Of a stretch of DNA of 37,778 nucleotides, positions 17,033-26,381 are shown in pieces. How positions within the stretch are numbered: the stretch's first letter is position 1; each line of letters starts with the position of its first letter. Under the pieces are notes generated by a model. It was not told the origin of the DNA. It worked only from the letters and a program-made list of their open reading frames with translations, and made no database searches. Location of the stretch: contig CASENS010000124.1 in the NCBI GenBank assembly GCA_949289345.1, forward strand, positions 1-37,778, in the 5' to 3' direction. This DNA is from an uncultured Bacteroides sp. Lineage in GTDB: Bacteria > Bacteroidota > Bacteroidia > Bacteroidales > Bacteroidaceae. The position numbers were made by a program, and so were the translations under genes.

Positions 17033-18685
17033 ATGACAAAAAGTGCATTGCAAATCGCCCGGGCTGCCTATCAGCCCAAACTCCCCCAAGCGTTGAAAAG
17101 CCACGTAAAGGCCGTTGAAGGCGCTGCTACCCAGTCGGTGGCCAATCAGGAGGAAATAAAGAAACTGTTTCCCAACACGTACGGAATGCCGGTTATCAAG
17201 TTCGAAGCAACGGACGAACCGGTGGAATTTCCCGCTATGAACGTGGGTGTCATCCTCTCCGGAGGTCAGGCTCCCGGCGGACACAACGTCATTTCCGGCT
17301 TGTTTGACGGCATCAAGAAACTGAACCCGGCCAACCGCCTGTATGGATTCATCTTAGGTCCTGGCGGATTGGTAGACCATAAATATATGGAACTGACTGC
17401 CGACATCATTGACGAATACCGCAACACGGGCGGTTTCGACATCATCGGTTCGGGACGTACCAAACTGGAGAAAGTAGAACAGTTTGAGAAAGGATACGAG
17501 ATTTTGAAGGAATTGGGCATCAAGGCATTGGTAATCATTGGCGGAGACGACTCCAACACGAATGCTTGCGTGCTGGCCGAATACTATGCCGCCAAGCAAT
17601 ATGGCGTACAGGTCATCGGTTGCCCCAAGACCATCGACGGCGACTTGAAGAACGAGATGATTGAAACTTCTTTCGGTTTCGATACGGCTTGCAAAACTTA
17701 CTCGGAAGTCATCGGTAACATCCAGCGCGACTGTAATTCTGCCCGCAAGTACTGGCACTTTATCAAGCTGATGGGTCGTTCGGCCTCACACATCGCTTTG
17801 GAATGCGCTTTGCAGGTTCAGCCTAACATCTGCTTGATTTCAGAAGAAGTAGAGGCCAAAAACATGTCGTTGGATGACATCGTGACTTATATCGCTCAGA
17901 TTGTGGCCGACCGTGCCGCCCAAGGCAACAACTTCGGTACGGTGCTTATCCCTGAAGGCTTGATTGAGTTTATCCCCGCCATGAAGCGCCTGATTGCCGA
18001 GTTGAACGACTTCCTGGCAGCCAATGCTGTAGAGTTCGCTCAAGTGAAGCGCTCGGCTCAGCGTGACTATATCATCCGCAAGCTTTCTCCGGAGAACTCA
18101 GCTGTATATGCCAGCCTGCCCGAGGGTGTGGCTCGTCAGCTGACATTGGATCGTGACCCGCACGGTAATGTACAGGTATCACTCATCGAGACCGAGAAAT
18201 TGCTCTCTGAAATGGTAGCCACGAAGCTTGCCCAATGGAAAGAAGAAGGCAAATACACAGGTAAGTTCGCCGCGCAGCATCACTTCTTCGGTTACGAAGG
18301 TCGTTGCGCCGCTCCCTCTAACTTCGATGCGGACTATTGCTATTCGCTGGGTTACACGGCAGCCGCTCTGATTGGCAATGGCAAGACGGGCTACATGTCG
18401 TCTGTACGCAACACAACTGCACCTGCCGACCAATGGATTGCAGGCGGTGTGCCCATTACGATGATGATGAACATGGAGCGTCGTCATGGCGAGATGAAGC
18501 CGGTTATCCAGAAGGCATTGGTGAAACTGGATGGCGCACCGTTCAAGGAATTTGCCGCCCGGCGCGACCAATGGGCGAAGGAAACGGATTATGTATATCC
18601 CGGTCCTATCCAGTACTTTGGCCCGACGGAAGTGTGTGACCAGCCCACCAAAACGCTACAGCTGGAGCAAGGTAAGGTGAAATAA
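17033..18685 (+). CDS. pfp: Pyrophosphate-dependent fructose 6-phosphate 1-phosphotransferase
   Basis: The 550-residue enzyme phosphorylates fructose 6-phosphate with pyrophosphate, a reversible glycolytic step in the cytoplasm. Its length and motifs fit the long, plant-like PFP class: [12 protein letters not shown] (85-96), GGDDSNTN (170-177), [10 protein letters not shown] (198-207) and [13 protein letters not shown] (about 247-259). The second Asp in GGDDS and the Lys in PKTIDGDL mark PPi specificity over ATP. The C-terminal half carries the usual insertions and [12 protein letters not shown]. It has its own promoter, divergent from the DUF3667 genes, and a terminator at 18712-18756, so it is probably a single-gene transcript. 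Nothing appears abnormal. Confidence 0.95.
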   Translation: MTKSALQIARAAYQPKLPQALKSHVKAVEGAATQSVANQEEIKKLFPNTYGMPVIKFEATDEPVEFPAMNVGVILSGGQAPGGHNVISGLFDGIKKLNPANRLYGFILGPGGLVDHKYMELTADIIDEYRNTGGFDIIGSGRTKLEKVEQFEKGYEILKELGIKALVIIGGDDSNTNACVLAEYYAAKQYGVQVIGCPKTIDGDLKNEMIETSFGFDTACKTYSEVIGNIQRDCNSARKYWHFIKLMGRSASHIALECALQVQPNICLISEEVEAKNMSLDDIVTYIAQIVADRAAQGNNFGTVLIPEGLIEFIPAMKRLIAELNDFLAANAVEFAQVKRSAQRDYIIRKLSPENSAVYASLPEGVARQLTLDRDPHGNVQVSLIETEKLLSEMVATKLAQWKEEGKYTGKFAAQHHFFGYEGRCAAPSNFDADYCYSLGYTAAALIGNGKTGYMSSVRNTTAPADQWIAGGVPITMMMNMERRHGEMKPVIQKALVKLDGAPFKEFAARRDQWAKETDYVYPGPIQYFGPTEVCDQPTKTLQLEQGKVK

Positions 18686-18711
18686 TAAATTAATAGTTCT
18701 GTTTTTTTGAT

Positions 18712-18756
18712 AAATCAGTGGGAGATACTTTTTCAAGGGTGCTTCCGCTGATTTTT
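18712..18756 (+). terminator. Probable terminator of pfp
   Basis: A 13-base stem (AAATCAGTGGGAG at 18712-18724 with CTTCCGCTGATTT at 18742-18754, two G-U pairs) runs into a T-rich tail. Confidence 0.6.
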
Positions 18757-18769
18757 GCATTAATCTGTG

Positions 18770-18777
18770 TACCTTTG
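18770..18777 (+). promoter_or_regulatory. -7 promoter box of the GH25 gene
   Basis: TACCTTTG matches TAnnTTTG. It lies 26 bases before the GH25 start, giving a leader of about 20 bases; no strong -33 box at the usual distance. Confidence 0.45.
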
Positions 18778-18803
18778 CATTCGTTTTTGCAGGAAAATCA
18801 GAT

Positions 18804-19682
18804 ATGGCTACACCGACAAAAAAAAAGACATCTGTTCCGAAGGCATCGGCTAGTCCGCGCCGTCATTCCTCCATCGCTTCTTCCCGGAAAAAGCGGGTAA
18901 GGTCTGTGCCGGCTGAACACGTCATGCCTGTATGGGTGCGCAACGTGCTGGCACTGTGTATTGTGCTGGTGTTTGCCGCAGGGTTCTACTATATCTTTGT
19001 CCGCCCTTATGCCTATCGTTGGAAACCTTGCTACGGATTGAAGGGGTATGGCGTATGCATGCCGTGTGACTATGAGGTGCATGGCATCGATATATCCCAT
19101 TATCAAGGCAACATCAATTGGAAACGACTGGCGCAGACGCGCAGTGGAGAGTTCCCTATTCGCTTTGTTTTTATGAAAGCTACGGAAGGGGGCGACCATA
19201 GGGACGATATGTTTCTGCAACATTTTGACTCGGCGCGCAAGCATCGCATCATTCGAGGAGCCTATCATTTTTTTCGCCCTCATACCGATGCGCGCAAGCA
19301 GGCTGACTTCTTTATCCGGAATGTAAAACTGGTGGCAGGTGACCTTCCTCCGGTACTTGATGTGGAAGACCGTGGAAAGCGTAGTAAAGAGGAACTGCAG
19401 CAGGCGGTGAAGACATGGCTGGAGCGGGTAGAGAGCCATTACGGTGTAAAGCCCATCCTTTACACATCCTATAAATTCAGAATGCGTTATCTGGACAATC
19501 CGGCGTTTGACGCTTACCCTTATTGGATAGCCCACTATTACGTAGACTCAGTGCGTTATGAAGGGCGTTGGCACTTTTGGCAGCATACGGATGTGGGCAC
19601 TGTTCCCGGTGTGGAGAAAAAGGTAGACTTGGATGTCTTTAATGGCACGCTGGGTCAACTTGATTCGCTCAGACTAAAATAA
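18804..19682 (+). CDS. Membrane-anchored GH25 muramidase (lysozyme)
   Basis: The 292-residue protein has a very basic cytoplasmic N-terminus (residues 1-34, many Lys, Arg and Ser), one membrane segment (about 45-66) and a periplasmic GH25 domain (about 92-290). GH25 enzymes cut the beta-1,4 bond between N-acetylmuramic acid and N-acetylglucosamine in peptidoglycan. The active-site residues are visible: Asp96 in GIDISHYQG, Glu128 in FMKATEGG, and Asp186 and Glu188 in VLDVED. The membrane anchor suggests a housekeeping wall-remodelling role rather than a secreted toxin or phage lysin. The gene is tail-to-tail with prmA, and the two reading frames overlap by 14 bases. It has its own promoter box. 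Confidence 0.88.
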   Translation: MATPTKKKTSVPKASASPRRHSSIASSRKKRVRSVPAEHVMPVWVRNVLALCIVLVFAAGFYYIFVRPYAYRWKPCYGLKGYGVCMPCDYEVHGIDISHYQGNINWKRLAQTRSGEFPIRFVFMKATEGGDHRDDMFLQHFDSARKHRIIRGAYHFFRPHTDARKQADFFIRNVKLVAGDLPPVLDVEDRGKRSKEELQQAVKTWLERVESHYGVKPILYTSYKFRMRYLDNPAFDAYPYWIAHYYVDSVRYEGRWHFWQHTDVGTVPGVEKKVDLDVFNGTLGQLDSLRLK

Positions 19683-20514
19683 ACCTTACCGCCGCCCAGC
19701 GATTCTTCTCCCGTTGCCCGTCATAGCGCAGGCCTAATCGTTCGGCTTCGGCTTGAAGAGCCGGGATGTCTTCAGTATAGAAACCGCTGATGAGCAGCGT
19801 AGCTCCTTGGTTCATACGTGCCGTGTAGTGACCCATGTCCGCCAATAGGATGTTGCGGTTGATGTTGGCTATCACTACATCGAACGGACCTTTATCCGCC
19901 AGGGATGAGGCGTCGCCCTGATAGACTTGGATGCCTTCTATATGGTTCAAGTCGATGTTTTCCAGCGAGTTACGTACGCACCAGTCATCGATGTCTATTG
20001 CCGTGCAGGAAGCTGCTCCCCGCATGCGTGCCAAAATGGCAAGGATGGAGGTGCCACATCCCATGTCGAGCACATTTTTTCCTTGCAGGTCCGTATCTAA
20101 CAACTCGCCGATGATGAGGCTGGTAGTTTCATGATGTCCTGTGCCAAAAGCCATTTGCGGATTGATGACAATGTCATACGCTGCTTGGGGAATGTCGTGA
20201 TGAAAAGTGCTGTGGATAACGCACCGGTCGTCTATCACGATGGGTTGAAAGAAGTTTTTTTCCCATTCCTCATTCCAGTCCTTATCCTCAGCTTCCGTGT
20301 AGCTGTAGGTGATGCCGGTGTCGGGTAGGGGGTAGTCGGCTATTGTCTGCTTGAGGTCCGCTTCGTTATAGAGGTTGGCTTGTATGTAAGCGGCAATGCC
20401 GTCGGGTCGCTCTACGAAGCTCTCAAATCCTGCGTCGCCCAATAGGGCAGTCAAAACGTCGTTCACGGTCTCGTTGCAGGGTGTTGTGTGGAAAATAAAT
20501 TCTAAATATTTCAT
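19669..20514 (-). CDS. prmA: Ribosomal protein L11 methyltransferase
   Basis: The 281-residue enzyme transfers methyl groups from S-adenosylmethionine to ribosomal protein L11. Motifs seen: NPQMAFGTGHHETT (118-131), a PrmA signature; the SAM-binding VLDMGCGTSIL (148-158); the acidic end of strand 2, AIDIDD (172-177); and the NINR motif (217-220) in place of the NPPY of other methyltransferases. The N-terminal substrate-binding domain (1-80) is present and length is normal. Its end overlaps the GH25 gene by 14 bases on the other strand, so no terminator can lie between them. No clear promoter was found upstream. Confidence 0.92.
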   Translation of the reverse strand: MKYLEFIFHTTPCNETVNDVLTALLGDAGFESFVERPDGIAAYIQANLYNEADLKQTIADYPLPDTGITYSYTEAEDKDWNEEWEKNFFQPIVIDDRCVIHSTFHHDIPQAAYDIVINPQMAFGTGHHETTSLIIGELLDTDLQGKNVLDMGCGTSILAILARMRGAASCTAIDIDDWCVRNSLENIDLNHIEGIQVYQGDASSLADKGPFDVVIANINRNILLADMGHYTARMNQGATLLISGFYTEDIPALQAEAERLGLRYDGQREKNRWAAVRFILV

Positions 20515-20574
20515 TGTTTTGGCGTCAGTATGTTAAATACTTCATTCAGATTAGTGTGGTTCTTAAACTTTTGC

Positions 20575-20582
20575 TATATTTG
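20575..20582 (+). promoter_or_regulatory. Possible -7 promoter box of the Trp/Gly-rich protein gene
   Basis: TATATTTG matches TAnnTTTG. It predicts a leader of about 137 bases that contains a hairpin (ACAAAG...CTTTGT, about 20678-20704) shortly before the start codon. Confidence 0.4.
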
Positions 20583-20725
20583 TTTGTCCTAAACATACAG
20601 TGCTTGCAAAGATAGGCTGATTTTTGGAAAATACCTATCCTTAGCGATGGTTTTTCAATCTTTGGATGAGACAAGGACAAAGTGCCTTCTTGGCAGGCTT
20701 TGTGTGGGACTTAAAACTTACGGAT

Positions 20726-22042
20726 ATGAAAAAGATTGTTTTTTTATCGCTTTTAACCTTGTGCCTCCCGTGGATGCTTGCTGCGCAAGATGTGGAGGAC
20801 GACCTTTACTATGTACCTGCCAAAAAGAAGACAGAACAGAAGAAGGAGGAGAAGAAAACAGACACGGGTATACGCCGTGCGTCTGATGATGTGATAGTGG
20901 TGGAAACACGGAAACCGGTTGTAAGCGTGGCTTCTGCGGGCGGCACCACTGTTGTGGTGAAGGACAAGAAAGGTAATGTACGTGACGTGGATGAGTACAA
21001 CCGCCGTTACGACTCGAAAGAATACGACTTCGTACAAGCAGAGGATACCCTTTACATTGAGGAAAAAGCGGTGCCCGACCCCGACGGAGAGTGGGTTAAC
21101 GGCTTTGAAGGTTCGCAGGACGATTACGAATATGCCATGCGCATCATCCGTTTTCGTAATCCGCGCTATGCCATCAGCATCAGCAGCCCGCTCTATTGGG
21201 ATGTGGTGTATGGCTTGAATTCTTGGGATTGGAACGTGTACACCGATGGTCTTTATGCGTACGCTTTTCCTACGTTCAGCAACCGCTTATGGTGGGACTG
21301 GCGATATAACTGGAGTTGGGGCTGGCCTTACTACGGATGGAATTGGGGTTGGAATGGTTTCTACTTCGGTTGGGGAGGTTTCTATGCGGGTTGGACTGGA
21401 TGGTATGGTCCCGGTTGGGGATGGCACTATCCTTATTATGGTCCAGGCTGGGGTTGGCATCATCCTCATCATAGCTATTGGGGACCACGCAATACGTATA
21501 CCGCACGACGTTCGACAGGCCGTACATATAATAGTGGCAGAGGAACAGTTGTAAATGGGGGTGGAGCGGTGCGTTCGTCGGCTACCCGTACATACGGCTC
21601 TTCTTCCTATCAAGGATCCTCACGGAATGGTTCGACAGGTGTGCGTCGTGTGGTGGGTACTCGTTCCGCTACGGGGAATGCGGCTGGCATTAACTCTGGC
21701 CGTTCGTCCTATTCGCGCGACAATGCTTATACACGTCCCAGTAGAGGAAGCGGCACACGTGTGGGAACTTCGGGAATGGGTGTGAATACAAATCGGGGAA
21801 CGTACACCCGTGGTAGCGGGCTTCGTTCATCGGGTGGCGCAACTTACAGCCGTGGAAGTTCCAACTCGAGTACACGCTCGTATGCGCCGGTCAACAATAG
21901 CAATCGTCGCTCGTCGTTCAATAATTCAACAAGGAGTGGCTCGTCTTCGAGCGGCAGTTTCCGTTCGGGAGGTGGAAGCAGTTCACGTAGTTATGGTGGC
22001 GGTGGCGCAACCCGTTCGGGCGGTGGCTCTAGAAGAAGGTAG
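20726..22042 (+). CDS. Secreted Trp/Gly/Tyr-rich and Ser/Gly/Arg-rich protein of unknown function
   Basis: I do not recognise a named family. From the ATG at 20726 the protein has 438 residues and begins with a clean signal peptide ([20 protein letters not shown]). An in-frame ATG at 20666 would put 20 residues before it and is unlikely to be used. After the signal peptide come a Lys/Glu-rich linker, a more ordinary segment (about 60-185), then about 65 residues dominated by Trp, Gly, Tyr and Phe ([20 protein letters not shown] and onward, with a His-rich end). The last 180 or so residues are almost only Ser, Gly, Arg, Thr, Asn and Tyr, with one Asp, no Glu and no Lys. It is therefore an exported, partly disordered, strongly basic protein that might bind polyanions, the cell surface or itself. 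The next gene encodes an outer membrane protein. Confidence 0.75.
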   Translation: MKKIVFLSLLTLCLPWMLAAQDVEDDLYYVPAKKKTEQKKEEKKTDTGIRRASDDVIVVETRKPVVSVASAGGTTVVVKDKKGNVRDVDEYNRRYDSKEYDFVQAEDTLYIEEKAVPDPDGEWVNGFEGSQDDYEYAMRIIRFRNPRYAISISSPLYWDVVYGLNSWDWNVYTDGLYAYAFPTFSNRLWWDWRYNWSWGWPYYGWNWGWNGFYFGWGGFYAGWTGWYGPGWGWHYPYYGPGWGWHHPHHSYWGPRNTYTARRSTGRTYNSGRGTVVNGGGAVRSSATRTYGSSSYQGSSRNGSTGVRRVVGTRSATGNAAGINSGRSSYSRDNAYTRPSRGSGTRVGTSGMGVNTNRGTYTRGSGLRSSGGATYSRGSSNSSTRSYAPVNNSNRRSSFNNSTRSGSSSSGSFRSGGGSSSRSYGGGGATRSGGGSRRR

Positions 22043-22196
22043 TAAGACTGAAGATTTTTAATAAGGCGCGGATGAGGCGGATATTACGATACGGGTATTT
22101 CTCATTATCGTTCCAATTTTAGTCCCTACAGTGGAAAGTCTTGTAGCCCGCGCTTCATTTTTATATAATAGTTCATTATTTTGATAGAAAGAAAAT

Positions 22197-23837
22197 ATGA
22201 AAAATAATTTGATGAGTCTGGTTGCGTTAGGATTGTGCCTTGCCGTGTTTCCTGCCAAGGCTCAGACGATATATGACGCAGCTCAGCTTATGGATAAAGA
22301 TTTGAACGGTACGGCACGTTTCGTGGCCATGGGAGGCGCCATGAGCGCATTAGGTGGTGACATATCCACAATGGGTACCAATCCGGCAGGTATAGGCATT
22401 TACCGGAGTCATGACTTTGCCACTTCCTTCGGCTTTTCGTCTTATGGTACCGAGTCCAATTACATGGGCAACAAAATGAACGTAGACAAGATGCATGGTT
22501 CGTTCGACAATCTGGGATTTGTTTTTTCTTCCAAAATAGGAAATCTGACTGCTTTGCGTTTTGTGAATTTTGGCTTCAATTATCACAAAGCGAAGTCTTT
22601 TTTCGGTAATATGGAAATGGGAGGAGGACTTGGCCTATTGTCGCAGACATATTATATGGCCGATCAGGCTTATGGGATAACGGATTGGGGAAACAGTGCC
22701 TATACGGACATCAATGTGGGTTGGCTTTCAGCGTTGGGTTATGACGGCTGGCTGATTACTGATGTGACGACCGATGTGACTGATACTCCTCTTTTGGAGG
22801 ATGGCAAGCAGTTGACGGATGTGAATGGTAACTTGTTGTACCGCACTCCCGGGGCGTATGTTGGTTTGTATGATAATGGCAATGCTTCCTACCGTTCGGA
22901 ACAGCGAGGGGGTATTGAGCAATATGATTTCAACGTGGCGTTCAACATTAAGGATCGTGTGTATTTGGGCTTGACCTTGGGCGTCTACTCGGTGGATTAT
23001 AACAAATATACCATTTATGGCGAAGATTACGGAGGAGGGGAATATTACACACTCACCAGCAACAACCAAATAGTAGGTTCGGGTTTCGACATTAAGATGG
23101 GGGCCATTATCCGTCCTTTTGAGTACTCGCCCTTGCGCATCGGTCTGGCAGTGCACACGCCTACGTTCTACAGTCTGGATTATCGTACACGCGCTTACGT
23201 GGAGTCATCCGTTTACGACCCTGTGACAGGACAGAACGAACCTGCTTCGGTCGCTACGGAAGATATAGTCTATGGTGACATGATACGCGAGTTCAGACTT
23301 CGTACTCCTTGGACGTACAATGTCAGCTTGGGCTACACGGTTGGCAACAGTCTGGCTATTGGGGCAGAGTATGAGTATCAAGACTATTCTTCCATGGAGT
23401 TTCGTGGCCCGGAAGGATATTCTGACGATTTTAATATAGAAAACAGTTACACCCCGATGTTAAAGGGGGTAAATACTTTCCGTGTCGGTTTGGAATATAA
23501 GGTGATACCTCAGTTCGCTTTTCGTGCCGGTTACAATTATCGCTCGTCCTTGTTCGACAAGGATGCCTATAAGGATTTGCCGATAAATTCCATTCAGACG
23601 GATACAGATTTTACTAACGCCGGTTCGTTAAGTAACTATACATTAGGCATTGGTTATCGTGGTAAGCTTTTTTATGCGGATTTAGCCTATAAGTACAGTG
23701 TCCGTAAGTCGGATTTCTATCCGTTTGTCAATATGCTTTATACGGATGATGTGTTGACTGAGGTGACTTCACCCGAAGTTACTAAATTGACCGATACGCG
23801 CAGCCAAGTATTGTTTACAGTGGGCATGCGCTTCTAA
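22197..23837 (+). CDS. OmpP1/FadL-type outer membrane protein
   Basis: The 546-residue protein has a signal peptide (cleavage after PAKA, about residue 22) and resembles the OmpP1/FadL/TodX family of outer membrane beta-barrels that let hydrophobic compounds cross the outer membrane. Evidence: the conserved N-terminal AMGGAMSALGGDISTMGTNP (about 44-63), many alternating hydrophobic and aromatic strands (for example FRAGYNYRSS), and a C-terminal strand ending in Phe (VLFTVGMRF), as needed for barrel assembly. The N-terminal motif is the best diagnostic; the natural ligand cannot be told from sequence. A gap of 154 bases separates it from the preceding secreted protein, so it may be transcribed separately. 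It ends at a strong terminator. Confidence 0.8.
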   Translation: MKNNLMSLVALGLCLAVFPAKAQTIYDAAQLMDKDLNGTARFVAMGGAMSALGGDISTMGTNPAGIGIYRSHDFATSFGFSSYGTESNYMGNKMNVDKMHGSFDNLGFVFSSKIGNLTALRFVNFGFNYHKAKSFFGNMEMGGGLGLLSQTYYMADQAYGITDWGNSAYTDINVGWLSALGYDGWLITDVTTDVTDTPLLEDGKQLTDVNGNLLYRTPGAYVGLYDNGNASYRSEQRGGIEQYDFNVAFNIKDRVYLGLTLGVYSVDYNKYTIYGEDYGGGEYYTLTSNNQIVGSGFDIKMGAIIRPFEYSPLRIGLAVHTPTFYSLDYRTRAYVESSVYDPVTGQNEPASVATEDIVYGDMIREFRLRTPWTYNVSLGYTVGNSLAIGAEYEYQDYSSMEFRGPEGYSDDFNIENSYTPMLKGVNTFRVGLEYKVIPQFAFRAGYNYRSSLFDKDAYKDLPINSIQTDTDFTNAGSLSNYTLGIGYRGKLFYADLAYKYSVRKSDFYPFVNMLYTDDVLTEVTSPEVTKLTDTRSQVLFTVGMRF

Positions 23838-23868
23838 TGAACAATTTGAGGAATTAATACGTTTATAG

Positions 23869-23909
23869 CTTGCCAAGTTGAACTTATCGTTTACTTGGCA
23901 AGTTTTTTT
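23869..23909 (+). terminator. Rho-independent terminator after the FadL-like gene
   Basis: A perfect 10-base stem (CTTGCCAAGT at 23869-23878, ACTTGGCAAG at 23893-23902) is followed by seven T. The next 226 bases hold no gene that I can recognise. Confidence 0.9.
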
Positions 23910-24135
23910 ATGCTATTGTTCATTTAAAGAATGTCTGTTTGTCTCTACATAAATCAAAAAGATGTGCGTGGTTGTATTTTTTAAGGCTTTGGTAGTATGA
24001 TGTCTCGTGACAAATCATTACCTTAGCAGCGGGATAGTTTTCCTTAAAGATATGGTGTTGTTGAAAATATCTATCATTTTGTCATGCTAAGTCATTCTTA
24101 GTTAATGCTGTCCTATATAGTATAATAAGGTATAT

Positions 24136-24375
24136 ATGGAAAAAATACGTTTGAAGCCTTGGCAACTATACGCAAGCATGTTTATTTTGCTGTTCGCTAT
24201 CGGTGTGTTTATCCGCTGGCGTGATCCGCGTGGGGTGTTGTGGGGTGACAATTTGTTGCAAAGCTCAATAGGGGCGGTCATGATAACTGTCGGTTTTGTC
24301 ATCGGTGACCGTCATCGACGCAAAAACAAAAAATATCAGGAAGAAGTAAAGAACCGATTAAAAGATAAAGAATAA
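24136..24375 (+). CDS. Small two-segment membrane protein coupled to leuB
   Basis: The 79-residue protein has two hydrophobic stretches (about 10-26 and 44-57) separated by a short loop ([13 protein letters not shown]) and a highly charged Lys/Arg-rich C-terminal tail (about 58-79). It probably sits in the inner membrane with both ends in the cytoplasm. Its stop overlaps the leuB start in TAATG (24373-24377), so translation of leuB is probably coupled to it. I do not recognise a family. The overlap and coding-like sequence support it as real; its role is unknown and need not concern leucine. Confidence 0.65.
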   Translation: MEKIRLKPWQLYASMFILLFAIGVFIRWRDPRGVLWGDNLLQSSIGAVMITVGFVIGDRHRRKNKKYQEEVKNRLKDKE

Positions 24376-25433
24376 TGAATTTGAAAATTGCTGTATTGCC
24401 CGGTGACGGTATCGGGCCTGAGATTTCTGCTGTAGGAGTGGATGTGATGACCGCTGTATGCGAGAAGTTTGGTCACAAGGTGACTTATCAATATGCCCTT
24501 TGTGGCGCAGACGCCATTGACAAGGTGGGAGACCCCTTTCCGGAGGACACCTATAATATATGTAAGGAGGCGGATGCCGTGCTCTTCTCCGCCGTGGGTG
24601 ACCCCAAGTATGATAACGACCCTACAGCCAAGGTGCGCCCTGAGCAGGGACTGCTGGCCATGCGCAAGAAGCTGGGACTCTATGCCAACATCCGTCCCGT
24701 GCAGACATTCAAGTGCCTGCTCCACAAGTCGCCCCTGCGTGCCGAGCTGGTAGAAGGTGCCGATTTCCTTTGCATCCGCGAACTGACGGGCGGCATGTAC
24801 TTCGGCGAGAAATATCAGGACAACGACAAGGCATGGGATACCAACTATTACACCCGTCCGGAAATTGAACGTATCCTGAAGGTAGGCTTTGAGTATGCCA
24901 TGCGCCGTCGCAAGCACCTGACGGTGGTAGACAAGGCCAATGTCCTTGCTTCATCCCGCCTCTGGCGTCAGATCGCGCAAGAGATGGCACCGCAATATCC
25001 AGAAGTGACCACCGACTACATGTTCGTGGACAACGCTGCGATGAAGATGATACAAGAACCGCGCTTCTTTGACGTGATGGTGACGGAAAACACCTTTGGC
25101 GATATCCTGACGGACGAGGGCTCGGTCATCAGTGGTTCGATGGGGTTGCTGCCTTCGGCTTCCACGGGTGATAGTACGCCCGTCTTCGAACCTATCCATG
25201 GTTCCTGGCCACAAGCTAAGGGGCAAAACATTGCCAACCCCTTGGCGCAAGTTCTGTCCGTTGCGATGCTTTTCGAACATTTTGGTCTTGCAGAGGAGGG
25301 CGCTTTAATTCGCGAAGCCGTAGACGCTTCATTAGATGCCAATGTGCGCACGCCGGAAATCCAGGTAGAAGGCGGTGCGAAGTATGGCACAAAAGAAGTA
25401 GGTCAGTGGTTAGTGGAGTGTATTAAGAAGTAA
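24375..25433 (+). CDS. leuB: 3-isopropylmalate dehydrogenase
   Basis: The 352-residue enzyme oxidises and decarboxylates 3-isopropylmalate to 2-oxoisocaproate with NAD in leucine synthesis. Motifs: PGDGIGPEI (9-17); [20 protein letters not shown] (88-107), with the substrate arginines Arg97 and Arg107; [12 protein letters not shown] (135-146; Arg135, Tyr142); VDKANVL with Lys187; Asp219; and FGDILTDE (241-248; Asp243, Asp247). The cofactor loop reads [19 protein letters not shown], a known Bacteroides variant. The related isocitrate and tartrate dehydrogenases fit less well because of the Leu-rich RPEQGLL segment. leuA, leuC and leuD are not in the window, so this gene is split from the rest of the pathway. 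It starts in overlap with the small membrane protein and is followed 13 bases later by a cysteine synthase. Confidence 0.92.
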   Translation: MNLKIAVLPGDGIGPEISAVGVDVMTAVCEKFGHKVTYQYALCGADAIDKVGDPFPEDTYNICKEADAVLFSAVGDPKYDNDPTAKVRPEQGLLAMRKKLGLYANIRPVQTFKCLLHKSPLRAELVEGADFLCIRELTGGMYFGEKYQDNDKAWDTNYYTRPEIERILKVGFEYAMRRRKHLTVVDKANVLASSRLWRQIAQEMAPQYPEVTTDYMFVDNAAMKMIQEPRFFDVMVTENTFGDILTDEGSVISGSMGLLPSASTGDSTPVFEPIHGSWPQAKGQNIANPLAQVLSVAMLFEHFGLAEEGALIREAVDASLDANVRTPEIQVEGGAKYGTKEVGQWLVECIKK

Positions 25434-25446
25434 TTTATCATTCTTC

Positions 25447-26373
25447 ATGCAAATAGCAACCAATCTCTTAAATTTAATTGGCCATACGCCTCTGTTGGAA
25501 CTCGCTGCTTATAGCCGTGCAGAGGGTTTGTCTTGTCCCTTAGTCGCCAAGCTGGAGATGTTCAATCCCAGCGGGAGCGTGAAAGCACGCACCGCTCTTG
25601 CCATGGTGGAAGATGCTGAAAATCGTGGTTTGCTTTGTCCGGGAGCTACGCTTATTGAGCCTACCAGCGGTAATACGGGTATCGGGCTGGCCATGGTGGC
25701 ACGTGTCAAAGGTTATCGTCTGTTGCTTACTATGCCAGAAACAATGAGTCTGGAACGGCGCAACCTGCTTCGGGCTTATGGTGCCGAGTTGGTGTTGACA
25801 CCGGGCGAGGAAGGCATGGCAGGCTCCGTGGCCAAGGCGGAAGAACTTCGGGCTTCCATTCCCGGTGCCGTCATCCTTGGGCAGTTTGATAATCCCGCCA
25901 ATGCAGATGTGCATTTCCGCACCACTGGTGAGGAAATCTGGCAAGATGCGGACGGACAGGTAGACGCTTTTGTGGCCGGGGTAGGTACGGGTGGTACGTT
26001 GACGGGTGTGGCTCGTGCATTGAAACAACACAATCCTTCTGTTCATACGGTGGCTGTAGAGCCGGTTTCATCACCTGTCCTTGAAGGAGGAAAGGCTGGT
26101 CCGCATGGTTTGCAAGGTATTGGCGCTAACTTTATTCCCGGCAATTATGACGCTTCGCTGGTGGACGAGATTATTCCTGTGAGTGATGGAGATGCTTTCC
26201 GTGCCGCACGCTTGTTGGCTGAGTGGGAAGGATTGTTGGCCGGCATTTCCTCCGGTGCCGCACTTCATGCCGCTTGTTTATTGGCTCTTCGTCCGGAGAT
26301 GGCCGGCAAGCGGGTGGTGGTACTTTTGCCAGATATGGGGGAAAGGTATTTGTCAGCCAGATTATTTGATTAG
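25447..26373 (+). CDS. Cysteine synthase (O-acetylserine sulfhydrylase)
   Basis: The 308-residue, PLP-dependent enzyme makes cysteine from O-acetylserine and sulfide. The PLP lysine is Lys46 in NPSGSVKAR; most relatives have SVKDR, so Ala47 is a small variation. PTSGNTGIGLA (about 75-85) binds the substrate, GTGGTLTGVAR the PLP phosphate, and the C-terminal GISSGAAL matches the family. Length is typical. It cannot be decided by eye between CysK and CysM, so no symbol is given. It lies 13 bases after leuB and 8 bases before a TPR protein gene, so the four genes from 24136 probably form one transcript mixing leucine and cysteine synthesis with an exported protein. Confidence 0.88.
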   Translation: MQIATNLLNLIGHTPLLELAAYSRAEGLSCPLVAKLEMFNPSGSVKARTALAMVEDAENRGLLCPGATLIEPTSGNTGIGLAMVARVKGYRLLLTMPETMSLERRNLLRAYGAELVLTPGEEGMAGSVAKAEELRASIPGAVILGQFDNPANADVHFRTTGEEIWQDADGQVDAFVAGVGTGGTLTGVARALKQHNPSVHTVAVEPVSSPVLEGGKAGPHGLQGIGANFIPGNYDASLVDEIIPVSDGDAFRAARLLAEWEGLLAGISSGAALHAACLLALRPEMAGKRVVVLLPDMGERYLSARLFD

Positions 26374-26381
26374 AAAATGTC

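Noticed and set aside
20666-20725. Upstream ATG adding 20 residues to the Trp/Gly-rich protein
   Set aside because: It would place a non-signal sequence before a perfect signal peptide, and it overlaps a leader hairpin.
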